Origin: DASWVC01 sp036401335
GTDB taxonomy: Bacteria; Verrucomicrobiota; Verrucomicrobiia; Chthoniobacterales; JAFAMB01
DNA length: 64,000 nucleotides
Assembly (NCBI GenBank): GCA_036401335.1
Contig: DASWVC010000033.1
Coordinates: 1 to 64,000 of the forward strand
Direction of reading: 5' to 3'
Below are positions 16,849-26,794 of the stretch, piece by piece. Below the pieces are notes generated by a model, which was not told where the DNA came from, did not search any database, and was given only the letters and a program-made list of their open reading frames with translations. Position numbers and translations under genes: made by a program. The first letter of the stretch is position 1. Every line of letters begins with the position of its first letter.

Positions 16849-18176
16849 CTCACCTCGGCCAAGGCTTCAAGCAGGTTTTGGTTCAGACGAATGCCCGCAT
16901 GAAAGTTTTCGATTGAAAAGCTTTCATTGGGTGAATGCACTTTACAGTCCGGCAGGGCAAGGCCCAACAGCAGGGTGTCAACCCCCAGAACATCCTTAAA
17001 GGTCTGGGTGATTGGCACGCTGCCACCTTCACGAATGAACGCCGTCTCACGGCCAAACGTGCGTTCCAAGGCTTTCTGGGCCGCGATGCCAAAACCGGTG
17101 TCCGGCCGCACCAGGTAAGGCTTGCCGTCGTGCTGGAAAATAATATCCAGGTTCACCGTAGCCGGGCAAAGGTCGCGGATGAACGCCGTCACGGCCGTGT
17201 AAATCTCGTCGGGATCCTGGTCGGGCACCAACCGAAAGGAGAGTTTGGCGAAAGCGCGGCCGGGGATAATGGTTTTTGGCCCTTCGCCCAAATAGCCGCT
17301 TCCGAAACCATTGACCTCTGCAGTCGGGCGTGCCCAGACCCGCTCAAGGGTCGAGTAACCTTCTTCGCCAAACAAATGGGGGGAGCCCGCGTTTTCCAGC
17401 CATTGCTCGTCCGTGACAGGCAGTTTTGCCCATAGATCCCGCTCCCAACTTTCCAATGGCCGCACCCGGTCGTAAAAGCCGGGAACCTTTATCCGGCCGT
17501 GAGAATCGTGCAACGCCCCCACCATCCGGCCGAGTTCGGTGGCTGGATTCGCCACCGATCCTCCGAAGATGCCGGAATGAAGGTCGGCGGCCGGCCCCCG
17601 GAGCCGGACCTCCAGGCACACGATGCCGCGCAGGCCATAGGTAAACGTGGGAATACCCGGCGCGATCATGCCAGTGTCCGAGACTGCCACGACGTCGACC
17701 GGGAACCGCTCCCGCTGCATGCGCAACACTTGTTCGAGGTGCGGGCTGCCCGTTTCTTCTTCGCCTTCGATCAAAAAAATCACGTTAACGGGCAGATCAC
17801 CCTGATGTCGCAGTACCTGTTCGACGCCGAGCAGGTGAGCCAGGATTTGTCCCTTGTTGTCCGTGGCGCCGCGCGCGTAAAGTTTGTCGCCTTTCACGGT
17901 GGGCTCGAACGGGGGCGAATCCCACAGCTCCAACGGGTCCGCCGGTTGGACGTCGTAATGGCCGTAGATCAGGACGGTCTTGCGGCCCGGCCGCGGCTCG
18001 TTGCGGGCAATGACCACCGGGTTACCGGGTGTGGCCACGGTTTCAGCGGCCAAACCGGCTTGCTCCAACCGCGCCTGGAGCCACGCCGCGCATGCTTGAA
18101 CGTCGGCCTTGAACTGGAGATCAGCCGAGATTGAAGGAAAGCGGAGAAACGCGAAAAGGTCGTCGAGGGGATTCAT
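16845..18176 (-). CDS. M20 family metallo-dipeptidase
   Basis: Zinc dipeptidase/carboxypeptidase of 443 residues, similar to the CNDP-like M20 subgroup. Metal and catalytic motifs: LIYGHYDVQPADP (first His, Asp), YARGATDNKGQ (bridging Asp), FLIEGEEETGSP (catalytic Glu pair), and the late HSPNESFSIENF (last His). The middle dimerisation domain shows DLHSGIFGG. It is cytoplasmic since no signal is seen. Coupled by a 4-base overlap to the NlpC/P60 hydrolase, it could finish degradation of peptidoglycan-derived peptides, which is an inference from context. Confidence 0.92.
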   Translation of the reverse strand: MNPLDDLFAFLRFPSISADLQFKADVQACAAWLQARLEQAGLAAETVATPGNPVVIARNEPRPGRKTVLIYGHYDVQPADPLELWDSPPFEPTVKGDKLYARGATDNKGQILAHLLGVEQVLRHQGDLPVNVIFLIEGEEETGSPHLEQVLRMQRERFPVDVVAVSDTGMIAPGIPTFTYGLRGIVCLEVRLRGPAADLHSGIFGGSVANPATELGRMVGALHDSHGRIKVPGFYDRVRPLESWERDLWAKLPVTDEQWLENAGSPHLFGEEGYSTLERVWARPTAEVNGFGSGYLGEGPKTIIPGRAFAKLSFRLVPDQDPDEIYTAVTAFIRDLCPATVNLDIIFQHDGKPYLVRPDTGFGIAAQKALERTFGRETAFIREGGSVPITQTFKDVLGVDTLLLGLALPDCKVHSPNESFSIENFHAGIRLNQNLLEALAEVR

Positions 18177-18407
18177 CGGTGCGGAAGCAACAAACCACAG
18201 TGCCGTCGCGTCGACCAGTGAGCATATTAGCTTCGGAAAGCCGGTTTTAAGCGGATGAAACTAACGCCGGCACGCGTTGAGGGCCGTGGAAATCGGGCCA
18301 CCTTGCAACCCAACATCTTGGGGTGCTGACGTCGGAACCAGCCATAAATGGTATTTTCGCTTGAGCGCGCCTCCTCCGGCTTATACGCTTGCACCGGTCG
18401 AGCCGTT

Positions 18408-21400
18408 ATGTACCTGAAATCGTTAGAGCTTCTGGGCTTCAAGTCGTTTGCCCATAAGACCACTTTGAACTTGCACCCCGGAGTTACGGCGATCGTCGGG
18501 CCGAACGGCTGCGGCAAAAGCAACGTGCTTGACGCGATCCGCTGGGTTTTGGGCGAGCAATCCGCAAAAGCGCTGCGGGGTGGAGAAATGGCCGACGTGA
18601 TCTTTAGCGGGACCGACAGCAAACAGGGAGTTGGTCTAGCGGAAGTGTCCCTGACGTTTGCCGACTGCGAGAAGGAACTCGGGGTGGATTACCACGAAGT
18701 CTGCATTACCCGCCGGGTTTACCGGGATGGCGGCTCCGATTACCTGCTTAACCGCACGCCATGCCGGCTTAAAGACATTCAGATGCTGTTTATGGACACC
18801 GGCATTGGCCGGTCGGCCTACTCGATCATGGAGCAGGGCCGCATTGATCAGATTTTAAGCTCCCGGCCGGAAGACCGCCGGGCCATTTTCGAGGAGGCGG
18901 CCGGGATCACGAAGTACAAAGCGCAGAGGAAGGAGGCATTGCGGAAACTGGAGTACACGGATGCCAACCTGATCCGGCTTGCGGACATCATGAAGGAGGT
19001 CAAGCGCCAGATCGCGTCGCTGCAGCGCCAGGCGGGCAAAGCCCGACGCTACCAGGCGCTGCTTGAGGAACTGCGGGTGCTGGACCTGCACTTAAGCCGG
19101 CGGGCTGAGGAGGGCCTCTCGCTCGCGATCGCCGAGACCGAACAGGAGGCCGCTCGCTGCCGTGCCAATCAACATTCAGTGGGGAAAAGTGTGGACTCCG
19201 AGGAATCCGGCCTGTCGAAACGGCGCCAGGAACTGGAAACCCTGGAGGCGCGCACGCTGGAGGCCTGGCAGCGCGTCCAGGACCTGAAAGGTCAGGCCGA
19301 TGCCGTGGCGGGGCGCATCGGATTCAATGAAGAGCGCATCCGCGAGGCGGAACACCTCGCCAGGCGTGCGGAAGCGGAGGTCGCGGCGGCCGAAGAAAAG
19401 CTTCAGATTCAGCGGCGCCAACTCGACGACACGGACCATCAACTCGTCGAGGTTTCTGGCACTCTAAAGGCGGAGGAACAACAGCTCCTGCTCCAGCAAA
19501 AGGAGGTGAATGACCTTCGTGGCCGGCGGTTGGAGCGAGAGAAGTCGACGCTCGAATTCCAGCGGCAGGTGCAACAAAAAGAAAGCCGGGTTGCGACGCT
19601 GCGGGGCGATCTCGCCAGCACGGTGGGCCAGCGTGAGGCGGGCGAGACACGTCTGGGGTTGCTGGGGCAGGAACTGGATCAATCAGTTGCGGCGCGGGAC
19701 CGCCTTGTCGCCCAGGCAGCGGAAACGCGCACCCGGCTGGAGGAGGCGCAGGCGCACGCGCAACACTGCCGGAACGGGTTGAAGGATGCGGAACACGGGT
19801 TGCTTCAGGTCCAGAAAGAATTGCAGGCATCCGAACGGGAGGTCGTGGCAGCCCAACGCAACCTGACCGAGCGCGAATCCAAACTGGAAGTGCTCCGCCA
19901 GCTGAATGAAGAAGGGGCCGGCCTGGGAACCGGCACCCAAGCGGTACTGAAAGGACTCGACAACCCTCAGCTTTACCGGAACGCACTGATCGGCGCCGTC
20001 GCAAATTTCCTGGAAGTACCGAGCGATCTGATCCCGGCCGTCGAAGCGGCGTTGGGGCAGCATCTCCAGGCCATCCTCGTCGCCGACCCGACCGTCGCCG
20101 AGGCGATGGCGAAAAGCTTAACCCGAGGAAGGTACGGCCGGGCCTCCATCCTGCCGGCCAACTTTCTCCGCCAACCCGGGTCGGTGCAGGGTCAGATGCT
20201 GCCGGAAGGAAGCCTCGGTTGGTTGCTCGACCGGATCAAGGTGCAACCTCAGGTCGCGTCGCTTCTCAATCGGCTCCTCGCACCGGTAGCCCTTGCAGCA
20301 GACCTGGCAACCGCCTTCCGGATCAAGCGTACCTCGCCGGACCTTGCCGTGGTCACCTTGGACGGGGAGTTGATCACAGAGGCCGGCATGGTGTCAGCCG
20401 GCCAGGTCGGGGAAGGCCAGTCTTCCATTTTTCGGCGAAAGGTCCAGATGCGCGCGCTCACGTCTGAATGCGCCGGCTTGACCGCGGCAATCGCGGAATG
20501 CCGGGCCAGGCGCGAGCACCTTGCGGCGCAATCTGAATCCGCGGCGACCCAGGTTGCCAAGGCCAGGGACGAGGCCCAGAGCGCAGAGGTCGCTGCTTCG
20601 AGTCTTCAAGGCACGCTTTCCTTGCTGGATCGCGAACTTCGCGAATCCGAGGGCAAGGTGAAAAGTTTGTCGTGGGAAAAGAACACCACCCAACAACGCC
20701 TGGAAACCGCGGCGGCTCGCGTTTCCGTGGTGGAGCAGGAATTACGCGCACACCTGGAGCAAGTGACGGCTTTCCAAGAACACGTGACCACATTGGCGCG
20801 CGAAGTTGAGCTGTTGCGCTCCGATGAGGATGCCCTGGCTGAGGTCCTCAACGCGTTAAAAGTCCGCGTCGCCACGGAACGGCAGCGAAAAGAGAACCTC
20901 GAACGGCAGCGCCAACCCCTGGCGTTGCGGGTGGGGGAATTGAGCGAGGTGATCCGGCAACGCGGGCAGGATTTGGCCGGTTACCGTCACCGGAGCGGTC
21001 ACCTCCGGGAAGAAAACGACCGGCTGAGGGAGCAGTCCGTGGAACGTGATTGCCTTCAAAAAGAAGCGGCGGCCAACGTGGCCAGGTTGCAGGCGGAACG
21101 GGCCGAGCGCCTCGGTGCGGTTGATACGGTGGAGCAAACGCTTCGGCAACTGCGCAAAGAATGGTCTGAGTGGCAGGAGCGCCGGTCTCAGGAAGAATTG
21201 AAGCAGACCCAACTGGGCCTTCGGCTGGAACGGGTGCGGGAACACGTAGCGCACCGTTACCAACTGGACCTCACCGCGTTCGAGCCGGATTGGCCGGCGT
21301 TTCGGACGGCAATCCAGGAGCAGCGGGACCGGCTGTCAGCCCCGTCCGGGCAGCCCGCCGCTGAAGATCCCGTCGATTGGGACTTCGTTCAGCAAGCCGT

Positions 21401-22082
21401 GGCGGAAATGACGGAGCGCCTCGATGCCATGGGCCCGGTGAACCTCGAATCCATTCAGGAATACGATGAGCTTGAGGAACGACAACGGTTTTTGGACGAG
21501 CAGCACGAAGATTTGATCAAGTCCAAAGCCGAGCTCCTTAAGGTAATCAGCAAGATCAACGAAACCACCACCGCGCTTTTCGCCGAGACGTTTGCGCAGG
21601 TGCGACGGAACTTTGAAGGAATGTTTGTCGAACTTTTCGGTGGCGGCAAAGCCAACCTGCTTTTGGTCGACGATGCAGACCCGTTGGAAAGCGGCATCGA
21701 AATCATCGCCAAACCGCCGGGGAAACAACTGCAGTCCATCTCCCTGCTGTCGGGTGGTGAGAAGACGATGACGGCGGTAGCGCTGCTGTTCTCCATCTAT
21801 ATGGTTAAACCGAGTCCGTTTTGCGTCCTGGACGAGATGGACGCGCCTTTGGACGAATCCAACATCGACCGGTTCATCAGGATTTTGGAGCGATTTGTCG
21901 CGCAGAGTCAGTTCGTTGTCATCACCCATAACAAACGCACCATCGCCAAGGCGGACGTGCTGTACGGGGTCACGATGGAAGAGCATGGCATTAGCAAGCT
22001 CGTCGGCGTGCGCCTGACCAGGCGTGACGGTGCCCGAGGGCAGGAGGAACCTGCCGACGAGAGAACGGCCGTGACTGCGTGA
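18408..22082 (+). CDS. smc: Chromosome segregation protein SMC
   Basis: Chromosome-organising ATPase of 1224 residues. The N-terminal head begins MYLKSLELLGFKSFAHKT with Walker A IVGPNGCGKSN (about residues 30-38), then the Q-loop WVLGEQSAKALRGG. Two long coiled coils (about 170-500 and 680-1040) flank a hinge (about 510-650) that includes DLAVVTLDGELITEAGMVSAG. The C-terminal head has LLSGGEKTMTAVALLF (signature, about 1113) and FCVLDEMDAPLDESN (Walker B, about 1138). The upstream 20 codons of the open frame are not used, because MYLKSLEL is the family start. Flanked by convergent ispG. Confidence 0.97.
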   Translation: MYLKSLELLGFKSFAHKTTLNLHPGVTAIVGPNGCGKSNVLDAIRWVLGEQSAKALRGGEMADVIFSGTDSKQGVGLAEVSLTFADCEKELGVDYHEVCITRRVYRDGGSDYLLNRTPCRLKDIQMLFMDTGIGRSAYSIMEQGRIDQILSSRPEDRRAIFEEAAGITKYKAQRKEALRKLEYTDANLIRLADIMKEVKRQIASLQRQAGKARRYQALLEELRVLDLHLSRRAEEGLSLAIAETEQEAARCRANQHSVGKSVDSEESGLSKRRQELETLEARTLEAWQRVQDLKGQADAVAGRIGFNEERIREAEHLARRAEAEVAAAEEKLQIQRRQLDDTDHQLVEVSGTLKAEEQQLLLQQKEVNDLRGRRLEREKSTLEFQRQVQQKESRVATLRGDLASTVGQREAGETRLGLLGQELDQSVAARDRLVAQAAETRTRLEEAQAHAQHCRNGLKDAEHGLLQVQKELQASEREVVAAQRNLTERESKLEVLRQLNEEGAGLGTGTQAVLKGLDNPQLYRNALIGAVANFLEVPSDLIPAVEAALGQHLQAILVADPTVAEAMAKSLTRGRYGRASILPANFLRQPGSVQGQMLPEGSLGWLLDRIKVQPQVASLLNRLLAPVALAADLATAFRIKRTSPDLAVVTLDGELITEAGMVSAGQVGEGQSSIFRRKVQMRALTSECAGLTAAIAECRARREHLAAQSESAATQVAKARDEAQSAEVAASSLQGTLSLLDRELRESEGKVKSLSWEKNTTQQRLETAAARVSVVEQELRAHLEQVTAFQEHVTTLAREVELLRSDEDALAEVLNALKVRVATERQRKENLERQRQPLALRVGELSEVIRQRGQDLAGYRHRSGHLREENDRLREQSVERDCLQKEAAANVARLQAERAERLGAVDTVEQTLRQLRKEWSEWQERRSQEELKQTQLGLRLERVREHVAHRYQLDLTAFEPDWPAFRTAIQEQRDRLSAPSGQPAAEDPVDWDFVQQAVAEMTERLDAMGPVNLESIQEYDELEERQRFLDEQHEDLIKSKAELLKVISKINETTTALFAETFAQVRRNFEGMFVELFGGGKANLLLVDDADPLESGIEIIAKPPGKQLQSISLLSGGEKTMTAVALLFSIYMVKPSPFCVLDEMDAPLDESNIDRFIRILERFVAQSQFVVITHNKRTIAKADVLYGVTMEEHGISKLVGVRLTRRDGARGQEEPADERTAVTA

Positions 22083-22128
22083 CCGATGAAAACCGTGAGT
22101 CTTTCCTGAAGGGCCCACGCCGATGCTT

Positions 22129-23931
22129 TTACACCCCAACCGGCCCAGAGGGAACCGCCTGAGGGGTGTCCACCCACCGGCCGTGCTCGCGAATCAGGTC
22201 CACCAGCCGGCTGACCGCGTCCCCCTCAGGGATATTGAACTTCACCGGCTGCTTTCCGACGTACAGGTTTACTTTCCCGGGCGCTCCCCCCACATACCCG
22301 AAATCGGCATCCGCCATTTCGCCGGGGCCGTTCACGATGCACCCCATGATCGCGATTTTGACTCCCTTCAAATGGCTGGTTGCCCCTTTGATCCGAGCGG
22401 TCGTCGATTGCAGGTCAAACAACGTACGCCCACAAGACGGGCATGCCACGTAATCGGTTTTGAAAATCCGGGCCCCAGCGGCTTGCAGGATGTTGTAGGC
22501 CAGCCGCAAGGATTGGCCGGGGGCGGCTTCGCCTTGGATCAACACCGCATCTCCAATTCCATCGCAGATCAACGCCCCGATGGACGCGGCCGCTTCCAAG
22601 AGAGCGTCAGCAAACGGTTTGTCAGAAGAGGATGAAGGCGTCAGGCTGTCCTTCAATAACACCGGATGGCGGGGCTGCACGTGCAACGCGAGCATTCTGA
22701 ACGCCGCGATCACCGGCAGGTCGAGGCCGTCTTTGACGGTCACCAGCACCGGGCTTTGCCGGCCGTTTACCGCTTCGATCTCCGCCCCGTTTCGTGGATC
22801 CAACGCCACAACTTCATTCTGTTCAAGAACGACCTCCGGCTGGAAATCGCCCATGCGATCAAGCTTGTGGGCAACCTGGTCGAACGTGCGTTGGTGAACC
22901 GCGACCCGGATCAACTCTTCGCCCCCGAGTGCGACACCCGGTAGCGCAACGACAAGTCGACTGGCCCGTCGGCTGAAAGCGAATGGATCGTAAGCCAAGC
23001 GTGCACCTTGGTTGATCTTCAGGGTCGGGTCGGAGTCTGCGCGGGCGTACTTTGCCACCAGTGCTTTAGCCACCGGGATCTCGTAAACGCTGTCCTCCGT
23101 CAACGAGACCCGGATGGTGTCGCCGAGGCCGTCCGCGAGCAACGAACCGATCCCGATGGCGCTCTTGATCCGGCCGTCTTCGCCATCACCCGCCTCTGTT
23201 ACCCCGAGGTGCAGCGGGTAGTTCCAATCGACTCCTTCGTGGTAAAGTCGGGCTACGAGCAGCCGGTAAGCCGAAATCATGACTTTCGGGTTGCTGGCTT
23301 TCATGGAAAAAATGAAATCGTGGAAGTCAAGGTCACGGGCAATCCGGGCAAATTCCAGGGCACTCTCCACCATCCCGAGCGGCGTATCGCCGTAACGGTT
23401 CATGATGCGATCGCTCAAAGAGCCATGGTTGGTGCCGATGCGCATGCTCACGCCGCGTTCCCGGCAAAGCTTTACCAGGGGGGTAAAACGGTCCCGGATT
23501 CGCCCCAGTTCGGCCTGGTATTGCTCGTCTGAATACTCTTTCACGGCGAACTTCTTAGAGTCCGCATAATTTCCTGGGTTGATCCGAACTTTCTCGACCC
23601 AGCGGGCTGCTTCCAGGGCGGCGTCCGGTTTGAAATGGATGTCCGCAACGATCGGCACCTCGCAGCCGTGTTCCCGTAACCCGATCTTGATGGCCTGGAG
23701 GTTCTGCGCATCCCGCACCGTTGGCGCCGTGATCCGGACAATCTCGCAACCAGCCGCGACCAGGGCAAGGGTTTGCTGGATGCAGGCCTGCGTGTCCATC
23801 GTGTCGCAGGTGATCATCGATTGCACCCGGACGGGGTTGTTGCCACCAACGCCTACATGACCGACCTGCACCACCCGCGTTAGCCGCCGCTGAGGCAGGT
23901 AGGGGTCGGGGCAATAGAAAAGCTCATTCAT
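22129..23931 (-). CDS. ispG: 4-hydroxy-3-methylbut-2-enyl diphosphate synthase, long (insert-containing) form
   Basis: Iron-sulfur enzyme converting MEcPP to HMBPP in the non-mevalonate isoprenoid pathway. At 600 residues it is far longer than the E. coli form (about 370). The N-terminal TIM barrel (VRVQSMITCDTMDT, VADIHFKPDAAL, VRINPGNYA) is followed by an extra domain of about 250 residues (roughly 270-500). The iron-sulfur domain then shows CPSCGRT (about 510) and IMGCIVNGPGEM (third Cys and catalytic Glu). This three-domain layout is known from plants, Chlamydiae and Bacteroidetes. It is last in the run cdsA-dxr-rseP-ispG and follows rseP by 18 bases. Confidence 0.96.
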   Translation of the reverse strand: MNELFYCPDPYLPQRRLTRVVQVGHVGVGGNNPVRVQSMITCDTMDTQACIQQTLALVAAGCEIVRITAPTVRDAQNLQAIKIGLREHGCEVPIVADIHFKPDAALEAARWVEKVRINPGNYADSKKFAVKEYSDEQYQAELGRIRDRFTPLVKLCRERGVSMRIGTNHGSLSDRIMNRYGDTPLGMVESALEFARIARDLDFHDFIFSMKASNPKVMISAYRLLVARLYHEGVDWNYPLHLGVTEAGDGEDGRIKSAIGIGSLLADGLGDTIRVSLTEDSVYEIPVAKALVAKYARADSDPTLKINQGARLAYDPFAFSRRASRLVVALPGVALGGEELIRVAVHQRTFDQVAHKLDRMGDFQPEVVLEQNEVVALDPRNGAEIEAVNGRQSPVLVTVKDGLDLPVIAAFRMLALHVQPRHPVLLKDSLTPSSSSDKPFADALLEAAASIGALICDGIGDAVLIQGEAAPGQSLRLAYNILQAAGARIFKTDYVACPSCGRTLFDLQSTTARIKGATSHLKGVKIAIMGCIVNGPGEMADADFGYVGGAPGKVNLYVGKQPVKFNIPEGDAVSRLVDLIREHGRWVDTPQAVPSGPVGV

Positions 23932-23949
23932 TGCTTCAAAACGCGCCGT

Positions 23950-25602
23950 TTACCGGTTCCCGGGCGGCGCAGGCTTTGCCGGCACACTGAAATGCGGCTT
24001 CTGGTTGTTGCTCCACGGAAGATCCTGAACGTCGTAAAACGACACGTAGAGCATGAACCCGATCAGAAAAATCGCGCAAGCTCCCTGCAGCGCTTCCAAC
24101 ACCCGTAAATTGATGGGGCGGCGGCGAACCGATTCTACGAGCGCAAGGAGGATGTGTCCTCCATCAAGCACAGGGATTGGCAGAAGGTTAATAATGGCAA
24201 GGTTGATGTTGAAGACTACGCTGAACCATAGAGCCAGCTGCCAGCCGACATCACTTTGGAAGAGCAGGTAATAGGTTCGCATGATCATTACCGGCCCACT
24301 CATGTGTTGCAGCTTGATGTCCGACTGCGGGGACATCAGTGCGCCTATGGTGTTGGTCAAGGTCTGCATAGCCGCTGAGATTTGCTCCAACGGGGGGATG
24401 TGTGCGACCGTCATGCGGCCTCCGGCATCCCAGGCGATGCCGCCGTTCGACTCCGCGCTGAACTCCACGCCGATGATGGGTTTAGTCCGGCCATCCGGGG
24501 TCGCCGGCAGCACCCGCACCACCCTGGGTGACTCCCGGCCGGACGCAACCTGCAGCGAAAAGGGTTCACTCGGCTTTTCTTCGATGAACCGCACGACTTC
24601 GGCCGGATCGTAAATCGGCAAATTGTTCAACGCCAGGACACGGTCCCCCGCACGGATGCCGGCCACTTCGGCCGGGCCGTTTCTAATCACGGAGGCGATG
24701 ACAGGCCGGCTCGGTTCCATTCGCAACTGCAGCGGCCGTCCGTCCCGCAGTACCGTCAGCGTAAGCTCTTTACCTGGAGCTTTCTGCGCCCATTCAAAAA
24801 TCTGCTGAGGGTAATAAAGTTTAATCCCGTCCACTGCCACGATCTCGTCGTTTGGTTGCAACCCCGCCCGCGCAGCCGGGGAGCCGTCCGTAACTTTGGC
24901 TACAATGGGGGTGATTGCCGGTTGCAACCCGACCTGGCGCAACGACCGGCGTTCCCAACCCTTGGTTTCCGCCCGGGTATAACCCGAATTAAGGGTCAAG
25001 ACCTCGTTTCCACGTTGGACTTTGAACGGGATGGTTTCCCCCTCACTCCGGACGATGTACCAGGTGACGCTGTTTACGATTCCGCTGAAACGGCTTACGG
25101 GATGGCCATCGACCTCAAGGAGCTTGTCCCCAGGAAGAAACCCCGCCTTTGCCGCCGGTTGATCAGGTGCGACGTAACCGACCACCGTTGTGGCCTCGGC
25201 CTCAGCCGTTGGCCTCCCCACCACCCAGACCACGGTCGCAAACGCTAAGGCCAGGAGAAAACTGAAAAGGGGGCCTGCAAACGCTACGATGATCTTATCC
25301 AACGGCGAGATCGGGGGAAGGCTGGACCGTGCTGCCTCCGGCTTGCCTTCCACGGCATCCATCGGGGCCATTTGCGGCAGCAGCACAAAGCCCCCGGCCG
25401 GAATCCACCCCAGGCTGAATTCTACCCCGTGAAAAGTTCGTTTCAGCAACGGGCGACCGAACCAGATCCCGAACTTTTCTACGTGCAGGCCCCGCCAGCG
25501 GGCAGCCAGAAAGTGACCAAGCTCGTGGACGATGATCAGAAGGTGAAAAATGAGAACAACCTCGAGAACAATCAGTACGACGCGGAGGATATTTTCAAAC
25601 AT
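23950..25602 (-). CDS. rseP: RIP site-2 metalloprotease RseP with three PDZ-like segments
   Basis: Inner-membrane zinc protease that cuts transmembrane segments, for example of anti-sigma factors or signal-peptide remnants. The first membrane helix carries HELGH (residues 26-30), and a late helix carries LLPIPVLDGGH (LDG at about 479-481), together forming the active site. Between them I count three GxxPGD/AGxxxGD-type PDZ segments: APDQPAAKAGFLPGDKLLEVDG, DGSPAARAGLQPNDEIVAVDG and NGPAEVAGIRAGDRVLALNN. Most homologues have one or two. At 550 residues it is longer than the E. coli protein (450). The gene is 6 bases after dxr. Confidence 0.94.
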   Translation of the reverse strand: MFENILRVVLIVLEVVLIFHLLIIVHELGHFLAARWRGLHVEKFGIWFGRPLLKRTFHGVEFSLGWIPAGGFVLLPQMAPMDAVEGKPEAARSSLPPISPLDKIIVAFAGPLFSFLLALAFATVVWVVGRPTAEAEATTVVGYVAPDQPAAKAGFLPGDKLLEVDGHPVSRFSGIVNSVTWYIVRSEGETIPFKVQRGNEVLTLNSGYTRAETKGWERRSLRQVGLQPAITPIVAKVTDGSPAARAGLQPNDEIVAVDGIKLYYPQQIFEWAQKAPGKELTLTVLRDGRPLQLRMEPSRPVIASVIRNGPAEVAGIRAGDRVLALNNLPIYDPAEVVRFIEEKPSEPFSLQVASGRESPRVVRVLPATPDGRTKPIIGVEFSAESNGGIAWDAGGRMTVAHIPPLEQISAAMQTLTNTIGALMSPQSDIKLQHMSGPVMIMRTYYLLFQSDVGWQLALWFSVVFNINLAIINLLPIPVLDGGHILLALVESVRRRPINLRVLEALQGACAIFLIGFMLYVSFYDVQDLPWSNNQKPHFSVPAKPAPPGNR

Positions 25603-25608
25603 GATTTC

Positions 25609-26766
25609 TTAGGCTTTTGCCAGCAAGTCCTGCGCGTACCGACGCGCGGCCAAATCGGCTTCCATTATACCATCCAATGAAGGAGTCGCCAAGTAGGGCA
25701 CCCCGTTCATGGCTTGTTCCACGGTCCGCCAGATTGCCGGGAACGAGATCCGGCCGTTCAGAAACGCTTCGACAGCTACCTCGTTGGCCGCGTTCATCAC
25801 GGCTGGCAGGGTACCCCCTTTAACGCCGGCGAGCCTGGCCAGGTTAAGGGCCGGGAAATCGTGGTAACGGGGTTCCTCAAACTCCAGGCGTCCCCATTCA
25901 GCGAGGCGCAACGGCTTCAGCTTGTTGGGCACGCGGTCCGGCCAGGTCACCGCGTATTGGATCGGGAAACACATGTCGGAGTGGCTGAGTTGCGCGAGAA
26001 TGGAATGGTCAACGAACTCCACCATGGAATGAACAATGCTCTGTGGATGCACGAGCACCTGCAGGCGATCCATCGGCACCCCGAACAACCAGCGGGCCTC
26101 GATCATTTCCAGCCCTTTGTTGAAGAGGGTGGCGGAATCGATGCTGATTTTCGGGCCCATCGACCATGTCGGGTGCTTAAGCGCCTGCGCGGGCGTGACG
26201 CGCTCAAGGTCCGCTGCATTCATCTGCCGAAACGGCCCGCCTGACGCCGTGATGATCAGGTTTGCCACGTGTGCGGCCGGCCGGTTTTCGAGGCATTGGA
26301 AGATGGCGTTGTGTTCGCTGTCAACCGGCAGAATCATTCGGCCCTGCCGGGCGGCTTGGTCCATGACCATTTCGCCCGCCATTACGAGAATTTCTTTGCT
26401 TGCCACCGCCAGGTCTTTTCCGCTGGCCAACGCGGCCAGCGCCGGTCGCAGCCCTTTCGTGCCGACGATGGCGACCACCACGAGGTCCGCCTCGGTATGG
26501 GTGGCAAGCTGCACCAGGCCCTCCTCGCCCGCATAGATCTCAGGATGGTACGCCAGCAACCCCTTTAGCTTGGGCATTGCCTCGGCCTCAACCAGGCAGA
26601 GCGCCTCCGGGCGTAGCAAGTTGGCATGTTCCGCCAGTTTTTCCGCGCTGCGATGGGCGGCCATTCCGACCACCTTCATCCGTGCGGGCAGCGTCTGGGC
26701 TACCTGGATCGCACTTGCACCGATGGAACCCGTGGCCCCGAGCAGAATGACGCGGCGCATCCTCAT
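25609..26766 (-). CDS. dxr: 1-deoxy-D-xylulose 5-phosphate reductoisomerase
   Basis: First committed step of the MEP isoprenoid pathway, NADPH- and metal-dependent. The 385 residues start MRMRRVILLGATGSIGASAIQV with the NADPH-binding GATGSIG (about residues 10-16). Later come VASKEILVMAGE (substrate Lys), LPVDSEHNAIFQCL (metal-binding Asp/Glu), TASGGPFR, and HPTWSMGPKISIDSATLFNKGLEMIEA. All are Dxr hallmarks. It sits between cdsA and rseP, a common bacterial order linking lipid, isoprenoid and envelope genes. With ispD (40106) and ispG, three MEP genes lie in this window. Confidence 0.97.
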   Translation of the reverse strand: MRMRRVILLGATGSIGASAIQVAQTLPARMKVVGMAAHRSAEKLAEHANLLRPEALCLVEAEAMPKLKGLLAYHPEIYAGEEGLVQLATHTEADLVVVAIVGTKGLRPALAALASGKDLAVASKEILVMAGEMVMDQAARQGRMILPVDSEHNAIFQCLENRPAAHVANLIITASGGPFRQMNAADLERVTPAQALKHPTWSMGPKISIDSATLFNKGLEMIEARWLFGVPMDRLQVLVHPQSIVHSMVEFVDHSILAQLSHSDMCFPIQYAVTWPDRVPNKLKPLRLAEWGRLEFEEPRYHDFPALNLARLAGVKGGTLPAVMNAANEVAVEAFLNGRISFPAIWRTVEQAMNGVPYLATPSLDGIMEADLAARRYAQDLLAKA

Positions 26767-26794
26767 TTCAAAAGGAGAAGGAATCTCAGGATCC

